Shown here: one piece after another, positions 47,641 to 57,452 of the stretch
Position numbering within the stretch: the stretch's first letter is position 1
Layout: each line of letters starts with the position of its first letter
NCBI GenBank assembly: GCA_021234155.1
Contig: JAJEKV010000005.1
Location: forward strand, 16,538,089 to 16,602,088
Direction: 5' to 3'
Length of the DNA stretch: 64,000 bases
Source: Isoetes taiwanensis
Lineage: Eukaryota > Streptophyta > Lycopodiopsida > Isoetales > Isoetaceae
Position numbers and translations under genes: made by a program
Notes under the pieces: model-generated
What the model saw: the letters and a program-made list of their open reading frames with translations, nothing else
Told to the model about the DNA's origin: nothing
The model's database searches: none

Positions 47641-48139
47641 GTAGAAATGTCAATTTCATGGCACCGAAGTCTATCCATGGTACAAGACTTCAATGGGAAC
47701 ACCATTGCTAGACCAAGATTCTTTCGGAGAGCCACAAGAAGAGGAAGAAGAGGAGTTCACTTAGCGCTTTTCTCAAGGAATGCAAAGATCATATCACACG
47801 ATGTGAAGGTATTGCAATAATTCTAACACTCTCTTTGAAATTATTTCCTCTACTTCATGATAGTAATGTTAAGGGTAAATGCCATGTTGCTCTTAGGTGA
47901 TGGTGGAGGCAATGCTAAGGAGGTTCTCGATCATGGATGCCGCAGCTAGCATAAAGGGGTACATTGCTTGAATATTGCTTAAGATCATTAGTCATATGTG
48001 TGCTCCATCTTTTGATGACTTCTCGATAATTTGAAAGATATCAGAAGTTGTTCCTTTCTGATACATATGGATACATATGGATTTTCAATCCAATCTTGTC
48101 GTTAAGTAATCTTGCTGTTAAGTAACTTATGTTAAGTAA
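47641..48139. other. MULE interior between transposase and array
   Basis: Mostly unique sequence. GTTAAGTAA phrases repeat three times at about 48,101-48,138 just before the array. No gene is seen. Confidence 0.45.
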
Positions 48140-49890
48140 CCATGCTTATGTCCAGAAACACCAAGACTTGGCCGTAAACACCATTGGCTAGGCCGGGAAC
48201 ACCATTGACTCGCCGTAACACCACCCTTTTGGCCGTAAACACCACCGGGTTTGCCCGTAAACACCACCTCAATTGGCGTAAAACACCACTCTTTTGGCCG
48301 TAAACACCACCGGCTTGGCTAGAAACACCACTGACCTGGCCAGAAACACCATATGCCTGGCCAGAAACACCACTCAAATTGGCCAGAAACACCACTCAAA
48401 CTGGCCAGAAACACCACCTAGATGGCCAGAAACACCACTACCTTAAACAACCCTTCAATGTTTTGCATGTTGTACTCTTGTGGCCAGAAACACCAAGGAT
48501 GTGGCACTCATATTCCTACAAGGGGTTGCACTCACTTGTTGAAACTTGCAATTCAAGGTTTTAGATATTGTATTGCAACCACTCTTCTCAATGTTTTAGA
48601 TATTGTATTCCATTTAGAGGTCTCAATGTTCTAGGTATTGTATTCCAATTGTCCTTCTCAATGTGCTCACAACATTTGCCCAGAAACACCACTCAATTGG
48701 CCAAAAACACCACTCTTTTGGCCAGAAACACCACTGGCTTGGCTAGAAACACCACTGACCTGGCCAGAAACACCATATGCCTGGCCAGAAACACCACTCA
48801 AACTGGCCAGAAACACCACCTAGATGGCCAGAAACACCACTACCTTAAACAACCCTTCAATGTTTTGCATGTTGTACTCTTGTGGCCAGAAACACCAAGG
48901 ATGTGGCACTCATATTCCTACAAGGGGTTGCACTCACTTGTTGAAACTTGCAATTCAAGGTTTTAGATATTGTATTGCAACCACTCTTCTCAATGTTTTA
49001 GATATTGTATTCCATTTAGAGGTCTCAATGTTCTAGGTATTGTATTCCAATTGTCCTTCTCAATGTGCTCACAACACTTGCCCGTAAACACCACCACCGG
49101 GCGAAACACCACTCAAGCCGCCGTAATCACCATAACTTGCCCGTAAACACCACTCAATTGGCCGTAAACACCACCAAGTTGGCCGGAAACACCATATGCC
49201 CCGCCGTAAACACCACTAACTTGGCCGAAACACCACTAACTTGGCCGTAAAACACCACCTAAAAGGCCGTAAAACACCAAGAGTATGGCCGTAAACACCA
49301 CTAACTTGGCCGTAAACACCACTCAATTGTCCGTAAACACCACTCAAATTGGCCGTGAAACACCACTCAAATTGGCCGTAAACACAACCTAGATGGCCGT
49401 AAACACCGCTACCTTAAACAACCCTTCAATGTTTTGTATGTTGTACTCTTGTGGCTGTAAACACCAAGGATGTGGCACTCATTTTCCTACAAGGGGTTGC
49501 ACTCACTTGTTGAAAGTTGCAATTCAAGGTTTTAGATATTGTATTGCAACCACTCTTCTCAATGTTTTAGATATTGTATTCCATTTAGAGGTCTCAATGT
49601 TCTAGGTATTGTATTCCAATTGTCCTTCTCAATGTGCTCACAACACTTGCCCAGAAACACCACTAACTTGGCCAGAAACACCACTAAAAGGCCGTAAACA
49701 CCAAGAATATGGCCGTAAACACCACTAACTTGGCCGAAACACCAAGATGTCCGCAAAAACACCACTAACTTGGCCGTAAAACACCACTAACTTGGCCGTA
49801 AACACCATTAAAAGGCCGTAAACACCAAGAATATGGCCGTAAACACCACTAACTTGGCCGTAAATACCAAGATGTCCGGCAAAAATAGCA
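48140..49890. repeat. Array of 20-22-bp AAACACC units with 240-bp cassettes
   Basis: Some sixty or more units fit (AG|GT)AAACACCACTNNNNTTGGCC. Two sub-types exist: GGCCAGAAACACC and GGCCGTAAACACC, mostly clustered (GT types 48,170-48,310 and 49,080-49,460; AG types 48,310-49,070). Three copies of a 240-bp non-unit cassette (TACCTTAAACAACCCTTC to CTTCTCAATGTGCTCACAAC) interrupt the array at about 48,440-48,672, 48,840-49,074 and 49,412-49,644. The first two are nearly identical. The same unit motif is present in the MULE ends, so the array is probably derived from terminal sequence. Confidence 0.9.
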
Positions 49891-50990
49891 GTGTGTTTCG
49901 TCATATACTTGGTGTTTCGGGTCAAAGAGACACCATCCATAACAGCGCAGAATGCTATGCAAGTCTTCTGTGACATAGTTATAGTTATGCAATAACTTAT
50001 GCCGTAAATCATGGAATAACTACAAAATCTGCTACCATGTTCCAGCCAATCAAGAGTTTAGAAGCCAACACCGCTCAAGAGTTTAAAAGCAAAAGAAAAC
50101 AGTAACATTTCTTAAATTGTCTTGGGTGGCTTTTTGGCCCGCACCACGGCTTCATGTAGCCCGCCAAAGATGTCGCTAAATGTGTCTCAAGCAGCTTGCC
50201 ACATCAATCTTGTCAAACCAAATCCTTAGTCACCGTGATTTCAAATTTTGTTAGTGTGATTGCACAAGAGTATCTTCACACAACCAATACCCTTACCCCT
50301 ACCTCGACAGACAGCAGTTGGAAATCCTTGAGAATGAAATCCGTGATAAAGCACCTTACATACAAGAATGTGTACACCCCACAACAACCATTTTGCCGCC
50401 AGGACCGCACAAGATTTCAATTGCTTGAATGTCGCCATTTCTCGGTGCGGTGGCTGCCCCAACTAGCATGCACTTCCTTGAGTGTACCGCACCATCTCAT
50501 GCTAGTGAGAGATGAATTTAAAAACCAACAAATAGTATTGCATGCAAACAACTCACTCACTACTTCTCTGCCACATCGCTGTAATGATATCTCATCATAG
50601 AATCAAAATGCAAAGAAGGCGTGTTGTGGCACTCCAAGTGACTTACATATTTCCCAATCAAAGACAATACGTAAAGGCTCCAATGGTGGCTGCACTTAAA
50701 CGAGGTGAGAGAGATAGAACCGTAGAGCAAAGATAAATGGACGAGTATTTTAAATGTAAATAAATGTCATCATGCCAAAAATAACTTACCTTCTTACCAC
50801 GGCAACCAAGAGAAGAGAGATGGTTCTCGAGGTCTAGAGGAATAATCTTCCTCCAAATTGACTCTCTTATTCATGTAGAGGTCTACCAATCCAGATGAAA
50901 AACACATGACTTCGCCTCTGTGGACTGGTATGGTATGAGAGACCACCGCATGTGAATTTTGAATTCAAAAAGATGTACAATCGCAGACTC
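49891..50990. other. MULE interior, unassigned
   Basis: No recognised domain. Frames at 50,196-50,600 (+, 134 codons) and 50,241-50,462 (-) overlap. The area could be captured or decayed host sequence. Confidence 0.4.
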
Positions 50991-51239
50991 TATAAAAGGG
51001 AAGACACTTACATCAAGTAGGCACCCACGCATTGCTCATTCAAATTAAGACAAGCAAACCTTCTCGATTATCCAACCAGATGCTCAAAGGAAATGGCTTC
51101 CTCGATTGACGATCACAAATTCACCTTTGCCATCTTTTACAAGAGCTCAAAGTGGGTTCCTAAGATGCACGCCAACCGAAAGCATCGTGATGAAAGAATT
51201 GGATTGGCCTTGGTGGCTTTCCCTTTCTTCTTTTGTTAA
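50991..51239 (+). other. TATA-like box followed by a 48-codon open frame
   Basis: TATAAAAGGG at 50,991-51,000 lies about 93 bases before an ATG at 51,093 in a favourable context (GGAAATGGC). The frame (51,093-51,239) encodes a 48-aa peptide beginning MASSIDDHKFTFAIFYKSSK and ending in a hydrophobic, Phe-rich tail. I recognise no family. It could be the first exon of a captured gene, a chance pairing of motifs, or a small peptide gene. Confidence 0.3.
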
Positions 51240-51941
51240 CCCATTCCAAGGTAGTGAGGTCATCAAGATGCATGAAGAATTCAAAATCCAAAATAAAAAT
51301 CCTCGGTCATAGTTACCATTGTTCTCTTGATCGTCCGCCTCCCCATCATCTACCACATCCAAGTAAGTAGACATCCGGTGCACGGGGTACCCAAATAAGT
51401 TTCGCCCCAATCCTCGGCTTTGGTTTCTGTGGAGCTTTAAAATTGAAGCCAAAGAACTATGGATTTTGTTAGCAATGTAATCGTGTGGATGGAGATTTGG
51501 GGACACTAGAGCTGCCCTCAAACCCCGCCACAATAAAGAAACCGTGTTCCAGCCCCAGCTTGCATGTCTCCAAATTCCCATAAGCCTCCACTTGGCCAGC
51601 CCATTCACTTCGTCCACGTAATCCGCACTATAATTGTGTGCTATGTACCTCTATACTAAGCTATTTTTTCTTTTCATTGCCTCCCATTCCATCCTCCTCC
51701 GAGCTACATACATCTCAACATAAGACGCCAAAGTGTTCTCTTTCTCCTCCCCATCTTCAATATTCTGGAGCATAGCCCGGCCAGCACCCATAGCTTTAAA
51801 AACCCATGCATCTCTTTAAAAACCCGGACAGATTTAACTTATACTTATATTCTGGATCAAGGGCTCGCCGCAAAGCATACTGGGAGAAATCTCGCCCTTC
51901 CCTTCTTTTCTCGCTTGGTAACCCCAACCTCTTTTCTCGCC
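51240..51941. other. MULE interior, unassigned
   Basis: A minus-strand frame of 156 codons (51,147-51,617) includes RNLFGYPVHRMSTYLDVVDD and an acidic GEADDQENNGNYD patch. No family is recognised. It might be part of the same coding remnant as the zinc finger to its right, since both read on the minus strand. Confidence 0.3.
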
Positions 51942-52139
51942 TCACCGAGCACCCCCTCGCACAACCACATGCAATCCGTGCTCCTTTGCCAAGTGATCTT
52001 GCAGCCTTTGCTTTTTAACTGAAGACCAAACACAACCTTGAAATAAACAAACATGCCTATTTTTCTTATTGTCAATAATAATGCACTGCTCCCAAGCCGC
52101 TTCATCGATCTCGAATCCTCCTCTCGAGTAAGCAAAGAA
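51942..52139 (-). pseudogene. Open fragment with one C2H2 zinc finger
   Basis: A stop-to-stop minus-strand frame of 65 codons contains EAAWEQCIIIDNKKNRHVC followed by LFQGCVWSSVKKQRLQDHLA and KEH. This fits C-x4-C-x12-H-x4-H, a classical C2H2 finger, with positively charged helix residues. There is no start codon, so it is an exon or remnant. It may be the DNA-binding part of an element protein or a host gene piece captured by the MULE. Confidence 0.5.
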
Positions 52140-52262
52140 CTACCTTGGCATCCTCGAGGTGCTCCACGCTGTGGGCTTTCCTTATCTCCGTCTTTTATGC
52201 TTCTTGATCTCTCTCAAAGACTTTGTTTGATAGCATCCGGGTTGCTGCCCCTCGCTTTTTAG

Positions 52263-52705
52263 TATCACAACCAACACATAACAACCATTAACATTAATTA
52301 ACCAACCATTGGGTCCAACATATTTTTGTTAAAATCCCCTTAAACCCCTTTGGTTTGGGTGCATATTCACACGGGTGACTCGCAACGAGAGTCGTTGGAT
52401 AGGCATATTCACCCCTTATTCCTTAATCTACACCGTATGTGAAGTTCCTCGTTTAGGGTATGCAAATAAAAAATTTGCTATAATCGTATAACAACATTTG
52501 TAAAATACTATAAGATTTCAAGCAAAATACTATATAGTGTTGATTTTGTAATGCAAAATATATTTATAAGGGCTCGCCGCCTCTACGCCACCCCCGGTGA
52601 ATATGCACCCAAACCAAAGGGGGTTTAAGGGGATTTTAACAAAAATATGTTGGACCCAATGGTTGGTTAATTAATGTTAATGGTTGTTATGTGTTGGTTG
52701 TGATA
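52263..52705. mobile_element. Foldback element (MITE-like) with 108-bp near-perfect arms
   Basis: Arms 52,263-52,370 and 52,597-52,705 are exact reverse complements except for one C indel. The ends are TATCACAACC...GGTTGTGATA. If TA is taken as the target duplication, the element is 439 bp, a layout compatible with Tc1/mariner-type MITEs, although the end sequence is not the common Stowaway one. The 226-bp loop is non-coding. The near identity of the arms indicates a recent origin. It lies inside the MULE. Confidence 0.85.
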
Positions 52706-55199
52706 TTTCAAATTTTTTGGGTTCTTCGCCCCTAAAAAGCATAATATGAAACCCGAGAAACTATAATGTTATAGCATACCGTAATTTAATTACATACGCT
52801 TCACCACAAAGATTTAACCGCTAAATGGTATAGATATATAATTTGATTCTTCACCACAAAGATTGTATCCTCAGATATGAATGGCATAAAAGATAATTTG
52901 TCTCTTCATCACAATGTTATGAAGAGCAACCGCAATCTTTAAAATAGTTCAAAGACGTAATTCATGTGCATGAAATTCCTCGATGGAGCGATGGCTTATA
53001 GCCATAGTAAATTTGGTCCGATGCGCTTTAAAAATCCATCATGATATGAGTTGAATATAGTGCTACATAAGATAATAGGCATAATCTGCAAGTTTCCTAA
53101 TAGATCAAACCCCAGCTTGCCTTCACCCATTTTGACATGCCGCTAATGAATTCCCTCGCTTTTTGAATCAATCCATCATTCAAATATCAAAGTCTCTTAA
53201 CCGTGATTTGGAGTTCATCTTCTTCAAGTATATTTGTGTGGGTACATATTCCCATTCAAAGACAAGCGCATTTCAGCTCACTTTTTGGAAAGGGTCCCGC
53301 TTTTGTTATGTCAAAGGCTTCAAAGATTCTCAGATGAAGCAATGGATGCATGAGAAGTCTAGACTTGAGACAACAAGAATGATCCGCTTTATTATGTCGC
53401 ATTGGTGCAAGAAACAAGCACTTACTTTGAAAAACGGTCAGATAGGAGTTCTTCTATCTTCTAGTAGCAGACGCCCAATTTTTCATGGGAATACTCAAAC
53501 TCGGGTGTAATGTGAGTCCTCCTAAGGTGTTCTTTGGCAAAGTATATTCTCCTTTCTTGAATCCAAGGTGAGAATACCCGACATAGAAGATGATCAAACA
53601 ACTATGCAAGACCACAACCCGACCGATGAGAAAAAAAAGACAAAGGCCTATAATCCGCACTCTACTTAAAGTGTAATTTTCAAATGACTTCATGCAAAAC
53701 ACTATGAAGATGAATAAGGTAAGAGAGAAGCTGCTACTTGAAGAAATGAAAATCAAGGTTGATGAAGCACCTGGTAAGAGCAAAGAAACCAAGAGTCCAA
53801 TGAATGCCAAAGCACACCTTTATAATATCAAATATGTGTCCCAATTGACTCTTATGAAATGTGTGTGGAATCTGAGCTAATAAGTAGGGTATAACAAAGG
53901 ACAATCATAATCCAAGCTGCCACTCTTGTTTTTGGATTGCCAAAACTCCAAAGCACTGGATAGTTGGTTACGTTAGTGTCCGCCGCAAAATTAGCTCGAG
54001 AAAAATTCCCACCGAAAATGTCAAATTTCCTTGTCAATGTGCAATCCTTTGCTTTGCCATCTTGAAGGTCACAACGGCCAACAAGCGTAGAGCTACCCCG
54101 AGAAGAGTAAGCAACATAACAGCTTGATCCAAAGAAGTAGACCCATTCCCACTAGAACTTCGCCCGGCACTCACCGCCATCCCAGATATCGCATGCCATG
54201 CCATGCCATTCAATTCAAGATCGACACTTCATGCTGATGTTCTCAGATGCCCTAAAGAAGTATTCTTACCGAGTATTAGTAATGCATCCCAGAAGGCTTC
54301 AGAATGGGAAGAAGTAGTCCTCCAATAATGCCGTGGGCTTAACACCGTTAGCGCCAGTCACGCCTTTGATGGGTCCTCTACTAGGCTTGGTGTTCATGCG
54401 CTTTTCTTAAGAAGCTGCCAGATATTTCATCTACCACCGCACAAAACGTATCTTCTCTCGCATCTTACCACCCACCACCAATACACAAGAATATCGAACA
54501 CACCGCTGCCTTGAAACCCACCGCACCATGCCATGCCATGGAAACTTCAAACTTCAATATGTAGCAATCAAGGCCGAATCGCATCATCCTCCCTCACACT
54601 CCAAATCAAGTTTCCACTCGATGACAAAGAATCCCTGAAATGCTATCCACGAGGCTTGCATGTTCAAATTTCAAAAATAAAAAAAAAGAGGGGCTTTTGT
54701 TGTGAGCCCTTTGGATGTTGGACCATTGAAAAAAAAAAAGCTAAATCAACGACTAAGAAATGGTGCACTCTAGATATACGCATTAGTACATCCATTCAAT
54801 ACGCCATAAAATCTTAGAAAAACCTTTGTGAAAGCCGCATAAAACACAAAAAGAAACCCCCTCGTTATTATGCTACATATTCGACTTGCGCCAAACGAAC
54901 CTCGTTTTTTCTGACTTATGCCATTAAAACTAACCTCGCCAAAACGAACCTATTTTTTTCTGATGTGCTTTTGGGTTGGTCTCCGGCCCCTCGCTTTTTG
55001 GGAAGTATTTTGGACATGTGCTTTTCGCTTCACCAAGATACTTTTCACGACAGAACATTCTATTTCGAACCATTAGATTTGCCCCGAATTTAAAAAAATC
55101 TTGTGATGATTGATGTCGTACATTGACAATCGATGTTTAAAGAATATTTAGTTTCAACCCACTTCAAGTGCATTTAATACTAGTACTCCTTCCTAACAA
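52706..55199. other. MULE interior, unassigned
   Basis: About 2.5 kb with short frames only (the longest, 53,163-53,510 on + with 115 codons, has no recognised domain). CCATGCCATGCCAT phrases occur at 54,193 and 54,524. A 50-bp phrase (CCAAACGAACCTCGTTTTTTCTGAC) is duplicated with changes at 54,889 and 54,943. Nothing here can be assigned. Confidence 0.4.
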
Positions 55200-56034
55200 A
55201 ATTACCCATGGTTATGGTTAGAAACACCCACCCGTAAACACCATAACGCTGGCTAGAAACACCTTTTACCCTTAGTCGACACATTATGAAATCATCATTT
55301 CCATTTGAGATTTGAAAGTTACAATTCAATATTCTATACATTTTCAGTTGTCATTTCCAAATTTAGATTTTAATTATTAATAAGTTGCAATTGAGATGTT
55401 GTGGATTGACACAAACACCAAAAAATTGGCCAGAAACACCGTGTCTGGCCAGAAACACCAATGGCTAGCCATAAACAACATCCCTCAGGCCTTCCCCATG
55501 CTAGTGGCCAGAAACACCATGCCTCTGGCCAGAAACACCATGCCTCTGGCCGTAAAACACCATTCCTCTAGCCGAACACCATGCCTCTCGCCGTAAAACA
55601 CCATGTCCTTGTACCGAGTTGCAATTCAATGTTTTAGATATTGTGTTCCAATGTTCTTAGCATTATTAAGTTATCAATTCCAATTGAGATTTATGATTAA
55701 TAATTGGTTGCAATCGGGACCTTGTGAATTGCAACTCAATGTTTTAGATATTATCTACAACATTCACAATATTATCTATCAATATTATCTATCAATGTTG
55801 CAAATTTGGCATTCACAATATTTATCTACACTATGTCAATGGGATGGCTCTATAACATTTGTATCCCGTGGGCTTTAAAGACTTAGCCCATGACCAGAAA
55901 CACCTATGGCCGAAATACCGTGTATTGTCATGAAACACATACCACATTGGCATGGCCGAAATACCGTGTATTGTCCTCAAACACCTACCATTGGCATGCC
56001 CGTGGGGAATGCAATCCGCTTGAATTTGAGGGGT
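55200..56034. repeat. Right-hand AAACACC units and cassette remnant
   Basis: About a dozen AGAAACACC/GTAAACACC units lie at 55,220-55,262 and 55,425-55,610. They are followed by a diverged copy of part of the 240-bp cassette (TTGCAATTCAATGTTTTAGATATTG at 55,618). A two-copy block ATGGCCGAAATACCGTGTATTGTC occurs at about 55,907 and 55,954. The region mirrors the 48-50 kb array and leads into the right inverted end. Confidence 0.75.
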
Positions 56035-56315
56035 ACAATCATAACCCCTCAATTTAATGCACTGCACCTTCAAACGAACCCCGCCACAGTAATGATGTCG
56101 CTGCCAGTCCAAAAGTGCCTTCAAAACATCGCTGGTGTTTCGACAAAAACCGCCGGCTTCAGCTGGCGGTTGAAGATGGCCGGATGCATGGATCCTGGGC
56201 CCCGGCATCGATGCATGCATGGACCAAATGGATGGGCATGCATTGATGTTTCTTGACGCCCGTAAACACCGGGGGCAAAATGTCCGTAAACACCTGATTC
56301 CCACCGATATACCGC
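56035..56315. repeat. Right terminal inverted repeat of the MULE
   Basis: Reverse-complement counterpart of the left end. The motif copies here are mainly of the GTAAACACC type (CCCGTAAACACCGGGGGCAA, GTCCGTAAACACCTG), whereas the left end has only the AG type. The outer boundary ATATACCGC is followed by the target duplication CTTTCTAT. Confidence 0.8.
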
Positions 56316-57360
56316 CTTTCTATTGAGAACAATACTGATCATATACATCTACAGTGGTGCTTGAAATAGCAACCTCACCATCATGCATAAATATAAATGC
56401 TGTCAATAGAAGTTCCTAAATCTATGGAACTAAAACCTTTCCTATGAAACCTAATGTCCACCAAACAGTTACTACAGTGTAAAAGGACAAACGTCGTTCT
56501 TGTCATTCGTTAATACAATATAACCAACAGGTATTTTGGCTGCCTGTAGCCTCGGAATAACTGATTCTGGAATTGAAGTAGGAACGAAAACTGCAAGAAT
56601 CATGAAACAGTCCCCATAATGGATGCTGAAAAATAGATGCCGGTTTGCCAGTCTAAACATTCGCAACAGGGCGCAACCACCAACATGAGCGACGGGGAGA
56701 ATAATGGCCCATTCACATGCACACAAATGGAAAAAACGCCGGCTGCAAGTGGGCGTGACATCTACTGCAGCGCCGCAGCACTGCAAATTTGCAAGCCGCC
56801 CCGCGTACACTTATCAGCGGAACGGTTGCAGCTAGAGGGCTATTGCACCACTTGTCACGCCCACCTTCATCGCTGCTGCAAATTTTTGGGCTCATGTGAA
56901 TCCTACATAAGGGTGGCCACATGTGGCTTTTCCGGCTTCAAGCAAAGAATTTTCACCCAAAAATGGAGGTGGAGGCCTCCGGTTGGTGTCGGAGGCCAGT
57001 TTTGAATGTTCCAATCCAGCTGGGGAATACCCAAAAATTTTAGTGTGATCAATCTGTTTTCCTCCCTTCCGCAGCTGTTCTTGCCGCTCTTTCCCTCTCT
57101 GGTACCCCCTCTCATATCAAATTCATATACGGAGGGGAGGGCCCTGAAAGATTGCATGTGGCCACCCCTATTATGACGCCTACAGTAAGTTTAGGCAGTC
57201 ACGTGGAATATCTCGATATATTCCAGCACATACTCGGAATATCCTATATTTCCACACAAGGGAGGGCTTGCCCTTAGAGCAGTTTTTAGTATTCAAATCC
57301 CCAGTTGGATGTGGCTTAAGCCATTTGTTCATGATCTACAAGAATAGACGGTCTTAGCCG
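56316..57360. other. Right flank of the MULE, possible copia LTR remainder
   Basis: If the MULE split the copia LTR, the rest of that LTR should continue here on the minus strand. Read that way, GTTCTCAATAGAAAG joins AGCTTTTCGTGTTCAG across the element, a plausible LTR 3' end. The outer LTR limit is not visible. A minus-strand open stretch at 56,590-56,474 (PTSIPESVIPRLQAAKIPVG before a stop, behind a good TTCTTGCAG acceptor) could be a terminal exon of an unknown gene. A dispersed phrase AAGGGAGGGCTTGCCCTTAG occurs at 57,257, inverted relative to 33,187. Confidence 0.4.
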
Positions 57361-57452
57361 TTCTGGACCGTCGCTTAGGTTAGACCAGAAGATGTTCCAC
57401 GAAGGTATGGATCGTCGCCTATGGTTAGATCAGAAGATGCTCCACAAAGGTA
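57361..57452. repeat. 46-bp direct repeat, two copies
   Basis: GGACCGTCGCTTAGGTTAGA-type sequence at 57,364-57,404 and GGATCGTCGCCTATGGTTAG-type at 57,407-57,451, both continuing CCAGAAGATG(T/C)TCCAC(G/A)AAGGTA. Diverged tandem duplication; no further copies seen. Confidence 0.7.

Larger units (their letters stand above)
44709..56315 (+). mobile_element. Large Mutator-like element (MULE), about 11.6 kb
   Basis: The two ends are long inverted repeats. Left 44,709-about 45,015 and right about 56,035-56,315 align in reverse complement, sharing GGACATTTTGCCCC, CCATGCATGCATCGATGCC and CCGGCCATCTTCAACCGC in the same order and spacing. Both termini have GTATATCG close to the edge. The flanks are CTTTTCTAT (44,700-44,708) and CTTTCTAT (56,316-56,323), a 9-bp target duplication with one T lost, as expected for MULEs. 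Inside are a decayed MULE transposase (about 45,840-47,570), arrays of AAACACC units, a foldback element and other sequence of unknown origin. The insertion lies about 37 bp inside the copia 5' LTR. Confidence 0.8.

Noticed and set aside
53454..53810. 118-codon minus-strand frame rich in hydrophobic residues
   Set aside because: It has an overlapping opposite-strand frame, no homology is recognised and it lies within decayed MULE interior.
56637..57005. 122-codon plus-strand frame with several cysteines
   Set aside because: The cysteine spacing fits no known finger, and an opposite-strand frame covers the same bases.
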